NCBI GenBank assembly: GCA_963761525.1
Contig: CAVXHG010000008.1
Span: 1,488,001-1,552,000, forward strand
From: BOG-931 sp963761525
GTDB taxonomy: Bacteria; Pseudomonadota; Alphaproteobacteria; Rhizobiales; Xanthobacteraceae
DNA: 64,000 nt
Direction: 5' to 3'
Shown piece by piece: positions 1-7,266 of this stretch; position 1 is the first letter of the stretch, and each line of letters starts with the position of its first letter. The position numbers and the translations under genes are program-made. The notes beneath the pieces are model-generated. The model was given only the letters and a program-made list of their open reading frames with translations. It was not told the DNA's origin and searched no databases.

Positions 1-850
1 CGAACGGCAGCACATGGACGAACGGCTCGTTGGTGTAAGCCTTCGCCAACACCGCATGCATATCTTCAGGCGACGCTTTCAGATCGCGCACATAAATGGT
101 TGAAAGGATGCCTCTATTCATCGGCACAAGGTGCGGCGTGAAGGTCACGACGACCTCCCGGCGGGCGGCCTTCGAGAACTCCTGATCGAGCTCGGCCATA
201 TGGCGATGGCGGCCGACGCCGTAAGCGTGGAAGCCTTCCGACACTTCCGAGAATAGCATCTCCTCTTTCGCCGCCCTGCCCGCACCGGTCATGCCGGATT
301 TGGCGTCGATCACGATCTCGTCGGGATCGATCGCCTTCGCCTTCAGAAGCGGAATGAGCGGCAACTCAGAACATGTTGTGTAACAACCCGGATTGGCGAC
401 CAGCCGCGCCTTCTTGACCTCCTCCCGATAGATTTCAGTCAGGCCGTAAACTGCTTCCTTCTGCAGCTCCGTCGCAGCATGGGCGTGGCCGTACCAATGC
501 GCGTAGGCGGCTGGATCGGCCAGCCGAAAATCGGCCGACAGATCGACCACTTTCGTCGCCGGCGCTTTGGCGAGCAAATCGGCGATGACTTTCTGCGTCG
601 TGCCATGGGGCAGCGCGCAGAATGCAAGATCGAGCCCCGCCTTCTGCCAATCGGTGTCGTCGATCGAGGTCAGGATCGGCAGATCGTACGGGGCGAATTG
701 CGGGAACACATCCGACATCGGCTTGCCGGCGCGGCGGTCGGCGGTCAGCAGCACGATCTCGACCAGCGGATGCCGGATCAACAGGCGCAGCAGTTCCGCG
801 CCGGTGTAGCCGGAGGCGCCGAGGATGCCGATTTTCGCTTTTGCAGACAT
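1..850 (-). CDS. argC: N-acetyl-gamma-glutamyl-phosphate reductase, C-terminus outside window
   Basis: This is the third enzyme of arginine biosynthesis, reducing N-acetylglutamyl-phosphate to the semialdehyde with NADPH in the cytosol. The reading frame opens at an ATG at 850 with MSAKAKIGILGASGYTG, a Rossmann nucleotide-binding start typical of ArgC. The active-site cysteine lies in NPGCYTT near residue 150, and HLVPMNRG follows later, as expected for the family. About 283 codons are visible before the left edge, so the last 50-70 residues are missing. It is divergent from parE across 309 bp. The assignment is secure; only the end is unseen. Confidence 0.96.
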   Translation of the reverse strand, partial: MSAKAKIGILGASGYTGAELLRLLIRHPLVEIVLLTADRRAGKPMSDVFPQFAPYDLPILTSIDDTDWQKAGLDLAFCALPHGTTQKVIADLLAKAPATKVVDLSADFRLADPAAYAHWYGHAHAATELQKEAVYGLTEIYREEVKKARLVANPGCYTTCSELPLIPLLKAKAIDPDEIVIDAKSGMTGAGRAAKEEMLFSEVSEGFHAYGVGRHRHMAELDQEFSKAARREVVVTFTPHLVPMNRGILSTIYVRDLKASPEDMHAVLAKAYTNEPFVHVLPF

Positions 851-1159
851 GACTAACCTTCTTGGCTTGAGGAACGCTCAGGCCGGACCGCGGGCAAGAT
901 ATCAGGCCAAGATAACAGCCGATGCGTGCCGCAGAACCGGCGGCACGGGGGCTTGCTATACGCGAAGGCGCGCCCGTGCCGTATTGCAGGTGCTACGGCG
1001 GCGGCGTGCGGAAACGGTGCTGGTCACAAAAAACCCGTTCATGGCGCGCCATATAGGGCTGGTTCCCGAAGCCGTCAATGTACTGTTGGTTCGTCTCTCA
1101 AGTGGCATAGTTGGCCGCTGATTCGGTCGGTCCGTTGCGCCGCGACGGCACGGCACCAT
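851..1159. other. argC-parE divergent intergenic region
   Basis: This 309 bp stretch separates the divergent starts of argC and parE and must carry both promoters. The parE frame stays open upstream as far as 926, but the added residues are Arg/Ala-rich and do not look like ParE. I see no clear promoter hexamers, hairpin or RNA gene. Confidence 0.5.
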
Positions 1160-3229
1160 ATGGGGCAAAGCGTGGGAAAAGCAGCAAAATCCTCGAAAAC
1201 GCCGGATCTGTTCGCGGGCGGAGCCGAAGGGCGGCGCGGCAGCAGCGGCGCTCGCCGTAACACGCCGGCGCCGCGCGGCGGTGGCGACAGCGGCTATTCC
1301 GCAAAGCACATCGAGGTGCTGGAAGGCCTTGAGCCGGTGCGCCGCCGGCCCGGCATGTATATCGGCGGCACCGACGAGAAGGCACTGCACCACCTGTTCG
1401 CGGAAGTCATCGACAACGCCATGGACGAAGCGCTGGCCGGCCACGCCGACTGGATCGACGTCGAGATGGAAGCCGACGGCTTTATCGCGGTGACGGACAA
1501 CGGCCGCGGCATTCCGGTCGACCCGCACCCGAAGTTCAAGAACAAGTCCGCTCTCGAAGTGATCATGTGCACGCTGCATGCCGGCGGCAAATTCAATTCC
1601 GAGGTTTACGAGACCTCGGGCGGCTTGCACGGCGTCGGCGTTTCGGTCGCGAACGCTCTGTCCGAGCGCCTGGAAGTGGACGTGTGGCGCGAGCAGCAGC
1701 ACTACCACATGGTGTTCGAGCGCGGCACGCCGAAGGGCAAGCTGCAAAAGCTCGGCCGCGCGCCGAACAAGCGCGGCACCAGGGTTCGGTTCCGGCCCGA
1801 TCCGCAGATTTTCGGCGAGAAGGCGCACTTCAAGGCCGAGCGCGTGTTCAAGATGACGCGCTCCAAAGCCTATCTGTTCGGCGGCGTTGAAATCCGCTGG
1901 TCCTGCGCCCCGGAATTGCTGCGCGGCGTCGAGGACGTGCCGGAGAAGGCCACGTTCCATTTCGAAGATGGCCTGAAGGATTATCTGAAGACCACTCTCT
2001 CGAGCGCGACGCTGGTGCATCCCGATATTTTCTCCGGCAGCGCCGGCAAGATGGGCACGCACGCCGCCGCACAATGGGCGGTCGCCTGGACCGCAGATGC
2101 CGACGGCTTTCTCAATTCCTACTGCAACACCATCCCGACGCCCGATGGCGGCACCCACGAATCCGGCCTCCGCACTGCGCTGCTGCGCGGCTTGAAAGAT
2201 CACGCCGAACGCAACGGCCAGGGCAAGCGCGCAGCGCCGATCACCTCCGAAGACGTCATGGTCGGCGCGGGCGCGATGCTCTCGGTGTTCATCCGCGAGC
2301 CGGAATTTCAGGGCCAGACCAAGGACCGGCTTGCCACCGCCGAAGCCCAGAAAATCGTCGAGCAGGCGATCAAAGACCCGTTCGACCACTGGCTTGCCGG
2401 CAATCCGCTGCAAGCCAACAAGCTGCTCGATTTCGTCACCGAACGCGCCGACGAACGGCTGCGGCGCCGTCAGGAGAAGGACATCGCGCGCAAGAGCGCG
2501 GTGCGCAAACTCCGCCTCCCCGGCAAGCTCGCCGATTGCACCAGCACCGCGGCCGAAGGCGCCGAACTGTTCGTGGTCGAGGGCGACAGCGCCGGCGGCT
2601 CGGCGAAACAGGCGCGCAATCGCGCGACGCAGGCGATACTGCCGCTCCGCGGCAAGATCCTCAACGTCGCTTCCGCCGGCAAGGACAAGCTCGCCCAGAA
2701 CCAGCAGCTCGCCGATCTGATCCAGGCGCTTGGCTGCGGCACCGGCCAGCATTATCGCGACGCCGACCTTCGCTACGGCCGCGTCATCATCATGACCGAT
2801 GCCGATGTCGACGGCGCCCACATCGCATCGCTGCTGATCACGTTCTTCTACCGGCAGATGCGCGAACTCATCGACAACGATCACCTCTATCTCGCGGTAC
2901 CGCCGCTCTATCGGCTGTCCCACGGCGGCAAGAATTTTTATGCGCGAAACGACAAGCACCGCGACGAAATCCTCAAAAAGGAGTTTCACGCCAACGCCAA
3001 GGTCGAGATCAGTCGCTTCAAGGGCCTCGGCGAGATGATGGCGGCGCAACTGAAAGAAACCACCATGGACCCGGCAAAGCGCACGCTGCTCCGGGTCAAA
3101 CTCGCCGCCGACGAACAGACCGCCACGGAAAAATCCGTTGAGCGACTGATGGGCACCAAGCCCGAAGCGCGCTTCGATTTCATCCAGGAGCGCGCCGAGT
3201 TCGCCGACGAGGCTGTACTGGACGTCTAA
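1160..3229 (+). CDS. parE: DNA topoisomerase IV subunit B
   Basis: ParE is the ATPase subunit of topoisomerase IV, which pairs with ParC to decatenate chromosomes. I chose the ATG at 1160 (MGQSVGKAAKSSKTP), giving 689 residues, the usual size in Hyphomicrobiales; an upstream in-frame start near 926 would add an unlikely leader. The N-terminal GHKL ATPase shows EVIDNAMDEALAG and DNGRGIPVD. The TOPRIM domain shows EGDSAGGSAKQARNR and MTDADVDGAHIASLL. The C-terminus reads ISRFKGLGEMMAAQL. GyrB is the close alternative, but the length, without the GyrB insert, and the family pattern favour ParE. The gene stands alone with no linked parC. Confidence 0.95.
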   Translation: MGQSVGKAAKSSKTPDLFAGGAEGRRGSSGARRNTPAPRGGGDSGYSAKHIEVLEGLEPVRRRPGMYIGGTDEKALHHLFAEVIDNAMDEALAGHADWIDVEMEADGFIAVTDNGRGIPVDPHPKFKNKSALEVIMCTLHAGGKFNSEVYETSGGLHGVGVSVANALSERLEVDVWREQQHYHMVFERGTPKGKLQKLGRAPNKRGTRVRFRPDPQIFGEKAHFKAERVFKMTRSKAYLFGGVEIRWSCAPELLRGVEDVPEKATFHFEDGLKDYLKTTLSSATLVHPDIFSGSAGKMGTHAAAQWAVAWTADADGFLNSYCNTIPTPDGGTHESGLRTALLRGLKDHAERNGQGKRAAPITSEDVMVGAGAMLSVFIREPEFQGQTKDRLATAEAQKIVEQAIKDPFDHWLAGNPLQANKLLDFVTERADERLRRRQEKDIARKSAVRKLRLPGKLADCTSTAAEGAELFVVEGDSAGGSAKQARNRATQAILPLRGKILNVASAGKDKLAQNQQLADLIQALGCGTGQHYRDADLRYGRVIIMTDADVDGAHIASLLITFFYRQMRELIDNDHLYLAVPPLYRLSHGGKNFYARNDKHRDEILKKEFHANAKVEISRFKGLGEMMAAQLKETTMDPAKRTLLRVKLAADEQTATEKSVERLMGTKPEARFDFIQERAEFADEAVLDV

Positions 3230-3264
3230 GTTCTGTCGTCGGGCCCCGCAAACGCGGGAGGCCT

Positions 3265-3376
3265 CTATTCGGTGAACACCGCGTCCGCGGCGGTGATCAA
3301 CCCGTTGTCAGGATGAGCCGCGCAATAGCCCGCGAGCTTCTTCGCATCCTCGACAAACTTGTCAGTCTCGGTTGAA
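3265..3376 (-). pseudogene. HdeA-like C-terminal fragment
   Basis: On the minus strand about 34 codons end at TAG (3265-3267) and read KLAGYCAAHPDNGLITAADA. This resembles the C-terminal half of small periplasmic HdeA-type proteins common in Bradyrhizobium relatives, which share the YC..(H/N)P..GLITAAE pattern. No signal peptide, start codon or first conserved cysteine precedes it in the same frame, so it looks like a truncated remnant. The family call comes from pattern memory over a short stretch. Confidence 0.4.
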
Positions 3377-3432
3377 GCGGCAGACAGCCCTCAGATTCCT
3401 CGAAGTAGCCAGCCTGATTTTGCAGCATTAAT

Positions 3433-3458
3433 GGAACAAAAAGTTCCTCATGCGGGTT
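3433..3458 (+). promoter_or_regulatory. EcfG-type (general stress) promoter candidate
   Basis: GGAAC at 3433-3437 is followed after 17 bases by GGTT (3455-3458). The alphaproteobacterial EcfG consensus is GGAAC-N16/17-CGTT, so the -10 has one mismatch. It lies 42 bp before the start codon of the 24-residue membrane peptide gene, a sensible promoter distance. Confidence 0.45.
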
Positions 3459-3499
3459 GTTGCATGCGGTCAAATAGAACGCATCATTCGGAGGCTACT

Positions 3500-3574
3500 A
3501 TGCCAGTTATTCTTTGGCTGATGGGCGTGCCGGCCATCGTGGTTATCGCGTTGTTGGTGACTCACGTCATCTAA
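3500..3574 (+). CDS. 24-residue hydrophobic membrane peptide
   Basis: A tiny ORF (MPVILWLMGVPAIVVIALLV, then four more residues) that is almost one transmembrane helix. A strong ribosome binding site (GGAGG, seven bases before ATG 3500) and a GGAAC promoter-like box 63 bases ahead of the start support it as a real gene. A second tiny membrane peptide gene follows 78 bp downstream. Similar short single-helix peptides are common in Bradyrhizobium relatives and often belong to the general stress response; the exact function is unknown. Confidence 0.6.
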   Translation: MPVILWLMGVPAIVVIALLVTHVI

Positions 3575-3652
3575 AACGCTAATGCGCGACACAGCGTAGA
3601 GTTCGTTGAACCTTGTCGCCCTTAATTCATTCGCTCCTTAATGGAGGTCGTC

Positions 3653-3736
3653 ATGGAATTAATTCTGATCATTGTTATCGTCGTTCTGCTTTTTGGCGGC
3701 GGAGGTTATTACGGTCGTCGCCGGGGACATTGGTAA
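3653..3736 (+). CDS. 27-residue Gly/Arg-tailed membrane peptide
   Basis: This small gene encodes MELILIIVIVVLLFGGGGYY followed by GRRRGHW. It has one N-terminal hydrophobic helix, a glycine hinge and a basic tail, which predicts the tail on the cytoplasmic side. GGAGG lies six bases before ATG 3653. The pattern resembles the DUF3309-like small membrane proteins of Hyphomicrobiales. An intrinsic terminator follows about 50 bp downstream, so this gene and the 24-residue gene probably form one short transcript. The function is unknown; a role in envelope stress is only inferred from context. Confidence 0.7.
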   Translation: MELILIIVIVVLLFGGGGYYGRRRGHW

Positions 3737-3787
3737 GCGTTCGGCGCCGGGCATCAACACAGCGGACGTCGCATCATTGCTCTCATT

Positions 3788-3819
3788 AAAAAGGCCGCCA
3801 TGAGGCGGCCTTTTCTTTT
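3788..3819 (+). terminator. Intrinsic terminator
   Basis: The stem AAAAGGCCGCC / GGCGGCCTTTT has a 4-base loop and is followed by TTTTCTTTT. It ends the transcript of the two small membrane peptides and can work on both strands, because A-runs flank it. Confidence 0.85.
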
Positions 3820-3864
3820 GCTCCTATTAGACCAAAGTCAGTCCTCAACCGTATTCGCTCGCAC

Positions 3865-4038
3865 CTAATATCTGACGGTGACGATTTCCGAGTGACCGCA
3901 GGCGTCGCACTGAAACGTGCGTTTCTCGCCATCGGCAGCAAGATCGGGCATGACAAAAATCACGCGCATCGGCGCGCCGCATTTTCCGCATGGCGGATTT
4001 GTTGGCGCGGTCGCGCGAGTTTGTTCGTTAGCGGACAT
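3865..4038 (-). CDS. 57-residue zinc-ribbon protein
   Basis: A short gene starting at ATG 4038 (MSANEQTRATAPTNPPCGKC) and ending VTVRY at 3865. It holds two cysteine pairs, CGKCG near residue 17 and CDACGH near residue 44, spaced as in a single zinc ribbon, with a hydrophobic strand (MRVIFVMPDL) between them. This makes a metal-binding fold likely and a chance ORF unlikely. The function is unknown. It sits between a terminator and the phasin gene. Similar short zinc ribbons are frequent in Bradyrhizobium relatives. Confidence 0.65.
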   Translation of the reverse strand: MSANEQTRATAPTNPPCGKCGAPMRVIFVMPDLAADGEKRTFQCDACGHSEIVTVRY

Positions 4039-4090
4039 CATCAAGCTGAGTGCTCGTCCCGGCCCGCACTTCGTCAGATTTCAGCGGCCG

Positions 4091-4138
4091 CTACTTTCTA
4101 CAGTAGCTACTTTCTACAGTAGCTACTTTCTACGGCAG
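4091..4138. repeat. Three 16-bp tandem repeats after the phasin stop codon
   Basis: The unit CTACTTTCTACAGTAG occurs at 4091-4106 and 4107-4122, with a diverged third copy (CTACTTTCTACGGCAG) at 4123-4138. The array directly abuts the phasin stop codon (4139-4141). Each unit begins CTAC, and the two perfect units end GTAG, so they are short imperfect palindromes. Confidence 0.9.
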
Positions 4139-4501
4139 CTACTTGGGCATGAAATCCGTGGCTTTGCCGGCCAGTTTTTGTCCGAACTGCGCCAGATCCT
4201 GGGCCTGTTTGCTGTAGGTCTCAAGCTGCTTTTGCGTATGAGTCGTCCACAGCTCCATCAGCGCGCTTGGATCTTTTGTTGTCATGATCTTCTGCGCAAA
4301 ATCGAAAAACGAGTCGACGTTTGTACGTGCTATTTCAAGCACTTTAAGGCCGAATTGGCTGGTGCTCTCGGCTGCCATCGACATCAATTCCTGGGCCACC
4401 TTGGCAGATTGCTCCATTCCCATCTGGCCTCGCATTGTTGCCTCGCGGGCCATTCCCGTGGCCTGGTCAGCAAACTTTTTGCCCTGATCAATATTGGTCA
4501 C
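4139..4501 (-). CDS. Phasin family protein
   Basis: Phasins coat polyhydroxyalkanoate granules or, in the phasin_2 group, act as small amphipathic helical proteins. The 120-residue product (MTNIDQGKKFADQATGMARE...) is wholly helical, lacks a signal peptide and carries the family-like stretch LMELWTTHTQKQLETYSKQA near residues 82-101. AGGAGA lies just before the ATG. It follows the csbD-like gene by 57 bp on the same strand, so both may share the stress-type promoter near 4961-4986. No PHA synthase is in the window, so a granule role is not shown. Confidence 0.85.
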   Translation of the reverse strand: MTNIDQGKKFADQATGMAREATMRGQMGMEQSAKVAQELMSMAAESTSQFGLKVLEIARTNVDSFFDFAQKIMTTKDPSALMELWTTHTQKQLETYSKQAQDLAQFGQKLAGKATDFMPK

Positions 4502-4558
4502 ATCAATCTCCTTCGCCCTTCATGATGACGGGCGCGCGCTAGTGTACTCGCTTTCGCT

Positions 4559-4864
4559 TCACAATGGGCGATGCATTCTTCCGAGCAGCCAACCGATCCC
4601 GACTGCAATCATCGCTGTCGTGTACGGTTGCGTCTCGATCGTGCCACGCAGCCATTTTTCGAAAGACGTCGCGGTGTCACGGGCACTCCCGGCAATGTCC
4701 GACGCGGTATCGCGGGCCTGACCGTACATGTCCTGCGCGGCGCCGCTGACTTGCTTCGCCATGCCGTCGGCTTGCGTCCTGGTGTCACCCGTGACGCGGC
4801 CGAAACCTTCCTCAACTTTGCCGCCGATATTTTTGGCGGTGCCGGTGATCCTGTTCTCGTCCAT
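4559..4864 (-). CDS. CsbD-like stress protein with C-terminal membrane segment
   Basis: The N-terminal half shows the CsbD signature (RITGTAKNIGGKVEEGFGRV, residues about 5-24), seen in small proteins induced by general stress. The middle is Ala/Asp/Thr-rich and likely helical, and the end (TAMIAVGIGWLLGRM) is a single membrane segment. I chose ATG 4864 (MDENRITG) over an ATG eight codons upstream because CsbD proteins normally start M-(D/N)-x-(N/D)-x-I. The product is 101 residues. A GGAAC-type box lies about 120 bp upstream. The phasin gene follows and is probably co-transcribed. Confidence 0.85.
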   Translation of the reverse strand: MDENRITGTAKNIGGKVEEGFGRVTGDTRTQADGMAKQVSGAAQDMYGQARDTASDIAGSARDTATSFEKWLRGTIETQPYTTAMIAVGIGWLLGRMHRPL

Positions 4865-4960
4865 TATCCATATCCTTGTGACAGGCATGCGAGCGCACTG
4901 CCCGTATTGCTACAGAATTTCGCTTTATCCTGGAGGGCGTCTCCAGAGAGACCAACGCTT

Positions 4961-4986
4961 AACTCCGGCCCTCGCGACAAAGTTCC
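4961..4986 (-). promoter_or_regulatory. EcfG-type promoter candidate for csbD-phasin
   Basis: Reading the minus strand, GGAAC (4986-4982) and AGTT (4964-4961) are separated by 17 bases. This fits the GGAAC-N16/17-CGTT pattern of alphaproteobacterial EcfG sigma factors with one mismatch. CsbD genes are classical general-stress targets, which makes the site more credible. Confidence 0.45.
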
Positions 4987-5068
4987 AGTCTCGACCGCGG
5001 CCCCGCCCCCGATGACTTTGCTAGCGCTACGTCTTTTCACGTAGGACCAGCTCGACAACGCTCGTCCG

Positions 5069-5905
5069 CTACGGCGACCAGCCATAGATGCGCGCGGCGG
5101 TGCCGCCCATCAGCTTGACCTTGTCGCTCTCCGAAATGCGATCGGTGACGCGGAACGCCTCGACGCCCTGCGTAAAGCTGAGAAGATTCATCGCGCGCGT
5201 CCAGTCAGTGCCCCACAAGCAGCGGTCGAGACCGAAAGCATCGATCACGCGGCAGACCGAATCCCAGATGTCGTTATAGGGAAACGGCTCATGCGACAGC
5301 GTACAGGCGCCGGTGATCTTGATGGCGACGTTCGGCAGTTTAGCGAGCGTCAGCACTTTCGGCAGCTCGGCCCATGGTGCCTGCGGCGCCGGCGGATCGT
5401 AGGGCTGCACCAGCCCAAGATGATCGACGATGATCTGCGTATCGGGATTGCGGCGGATCAGCTCGATGCCTTGGTCGAGCCGGCCAGCGATGTGCAGGTT
5501 CACCGGCATCGACTGACGCGCGGCTTCCTTCAGCACGCGGTTAAGGCTGGGATCGGCGGGATCCTGGTTGTAGCCGCCGCGCACCAATAGCATGCGGATC
5601 GCGACGCTGCCGGGCGTGCGTTTCCACTCCGCGATGATGTCGGCGACTGAAGAATTAGCGGGATCGACCGGCTTGATCAGCGCAAAGCGGTGCGGATAGC
5701 GATTGCGCACCGCGACCGCGTAACTGGCGTCATAGCGGTACATCGTGAATGCCGAAATAAGGATCGCACCGTCGACGCCGTTCGCATCCATCGCCGCGAC
5801 CATCTGCTCGCCGGTAACTTCGGGCGGTCCCGCCAGCACCGCGTGCCACGGCCGGCCGGGATGATTGCGCTCGTAAGCGTGCACCTGCGCGTCGATGATC
5901 GGCAT
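5069..5905 (-). CDS. Amidohydrolase family 2 (TIM-barrel) protein
   Basis: A 278-residue metal-dependent hydrolase of the amidohydrolase-2 / 2-pyrone-4,6-dicarboxylate lactonase-like group. It begins MPIIDAQVHAYERNHPGRPW; the usual N-terminal D-x-H-x-H is reduced to D-A-Q-V-H. The later conserved sites are present: IIVDHLG near residue 160 and CLWGTDW near residue 235. Members hydrolyse lactones or decarboxylate aromatic-ring products, but the substrate here is not evident. It is monocistronic and divergent from the DUF998 gene. It is distinct from the larger ACMSD-like protein at 21.0-22.1 kb. Confidence 0.8.
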   Translation of the reverse strand: MPIIDAQVHAYERNHPGRPWHAVLAGPPEVTGEQMVAAMDANGVDGAILISAFTMYRYDASYAVAVRNRYPHRFALIKPVDPANSSVADIIAEWKRTPGSVAIRMLLVRGGYNQDPADPSLNRVLKEAARQSMPVNLHIAGRLDQGIELIRRNPDTQIIVDHLGLVQPYDPPAPQAPWAELPKVLTLAKLPNVAIKITGACTLSHEPFPYNDIWDSVCRVIDAFGLDRCLWGTDWTRAMNLLSFTQGVEAFRVTDRISESDKVKLMGGTAARIYGWSP

Positions 5906-5982
5906 ATTGGTGTTTCCTTTGATGCAGGATCATAACCATTTGGACGGCGCGACCAACCCAGGGCAAGGCACAACATACCGCG

Positions 5983-6639
5983 ATGAAAAAAACACAGTGG
6001 GGTGCGGTCTTCTGGGTCCTTTGCCTGCAGTATTTTGCCGGCGAAGCGATTTCGATCATGGGTTGGCGCGGGCCCTATAGCCTCAGCAAAAATTATATCA
6101 GCGACCTTGGGGCCATCGGCTGCGGCAGCACGGCAGCCGGGCTCAACGGCCAGACTGGCGCGTTATGCTCACCGCTGCATGCGGTGATGAACACGTCATT
6201 TGTTCTGCAGGGCCTGCTGATCGTCGCCGGCGCGCTTTGCGTCAGGCCGATGTTTCCGGCTGGCAAGCTGTGGGCCGGCGGACTGCTGCTGGCGGGCCTG
6301 TCGGGACTGGGAGTTCTTGTCGTCGGACTGGCGCCCGAGGACACGATGCCTGCGATCCATTATCTGGCTGCCGTGGAAAACCTGTTTTGTTCGAATGCGG
6401 CAATGACGCTTCTTGGTATGGCGATGCTGCGTTGGCGGCCTGAAACACGGCTGATGGGTGCGCTGACGCTTTGCGCCGGCGTGATCGGGCTTTTCGGCTT
6501 CGCTTGTCTGGGGACACACGCCTATCTGGGACTGGGCGTCGGCGGGATGGAGCGCGTCACCGCCTATCCGTTTCCACTCTGGCTCGCGGCGACGGGCGCG
6601 CTGCTATTGCGACGCGGCGGTCTCGTGCGGATCGCGTAA
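5983..6639 (+). CDS. DUF998 family membrane protein
   Basis: A 218-residue integral membrane protein with about six helices. It matches the DUF998 pattern: an N-terminal helix, a periplasmic segment with YSLSKNYISDLGAIGCG, and the ISDL...SPLH arrangement around residues 40-70 (CSPLHAVMNTSFVLQGLLIV). DUF998 proteins are uncharacterised; in this subgroup the conserved small loop suggests a structural or transport role. The start ATG 5983 lies close to the divergent amidohydrolase start. No operon partner is obvious. Confidence 0.8.
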   Translation: MKKTQWGAVFWVLCLQYFAGEAISIMGWRGPYSLSKNYISDLGAIGCGSTAAGLNGQTGALCSPLHAVMNTSFVLQGLLIVAGALCVRPMFPAGKLWAGGLLLAGLSGLGVLVVGLAPEDTMPAIHYLAAVENLFCSNAAMTLLGMAMLRWRPETRLMGALTLCAGVIGLFGFACLGTHAYLGLGVGGMERVTAYPFPLWLAATGALLLRRGGLVRIA

Positions 6640-6772
6640 TTACAGCGCTTTCACTATCTTGGCCCACGCAGAGGCACGCCACGGAAATCGGGTCCGCCGA
6701 CAGTGCCGTCGCCGCCGCATCGAAGACTACGCCGCGTTAGCCGGAATGGCGTCTCGAATTGCGATCATGCCG

Positions 6773-7193
6773 TCATACCGCGGGCAACGAATGATGCTCG
6801 TGCGCGACAATCCACTGGCCATCGCTCTCCTTGCGCAGGCCCATCGTCAGTCGAAACTCCAAGGGTTCGCGCTGGCCGGTTTTATCGATGTTGACGCAAT
6901 GCCCAACCGCCGTCGCAAACGCGACACCGCCGCCGGCGGTGACCTCAACATCGGTGAAATGGAACGTGACGGGCTTCTCGGACGAACCGAGGAACATCTC
7001 CCAGGTCGCCATATATTCTTCGATACCGCGTGAGCGAAACGGCGGCGGCACGTCGAACATCAGGATATCGGCGTCGTGATCCTTACGCAATACTGGCGCG
7101 ATCCTGATCGCGCACCGCCCTGCTCCAACGCTCAATAAGCGCCCGGATCGCTGCTTCGTCGGCGGACGCCGATTTAAGCGGATTGTTGCTCAT
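6773..7193 (-). pseudogene. SnoaL-like (NTF2 fold) protein, single frameshift
   Basis: The N-terminal part starts at ATG 7193 (MSNNPLKSASADEAAIRALI...) and stops early at TAA 7085-7083 after RWSRAVRDQDRASIA. The next frame continues at once with RKDHDADILMFDVPPPF and runs to the end at 6773. Removing one base at about 7086-7092 restores the family sequence (…RASIRKDHDADILMFDVP…), typical of ketosteroid-isomerase-like SnoaL proteins. Joined, it is near 140 residues, the usual length. Everything else is intact, so this is a recent lesion or a one-base sequence error. Confidence 0.8.
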
Positions 7194-7266
7194 GAGATGC
7201 TCCTTTTGAACAAGTCGAAAAAGCCCGTGCAGCCGTCCTGAGGCTTCGGCCGGCAGGAGACGTGAG

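Noticed and set aside
956..3049. Long open frame on the minus strand opposite parE
   Set aside because: It is antisense to a fully conserved ParE and its translation is low-complexity Arg/Ala/Gly/Val; high GC gives long chance frames.
5026..5046. Short hairpin CTACGT / ACGTAG near the csbD promoter
   Set aside because: Only six base pairs and no T-run; not enough to call a terminator or operator.
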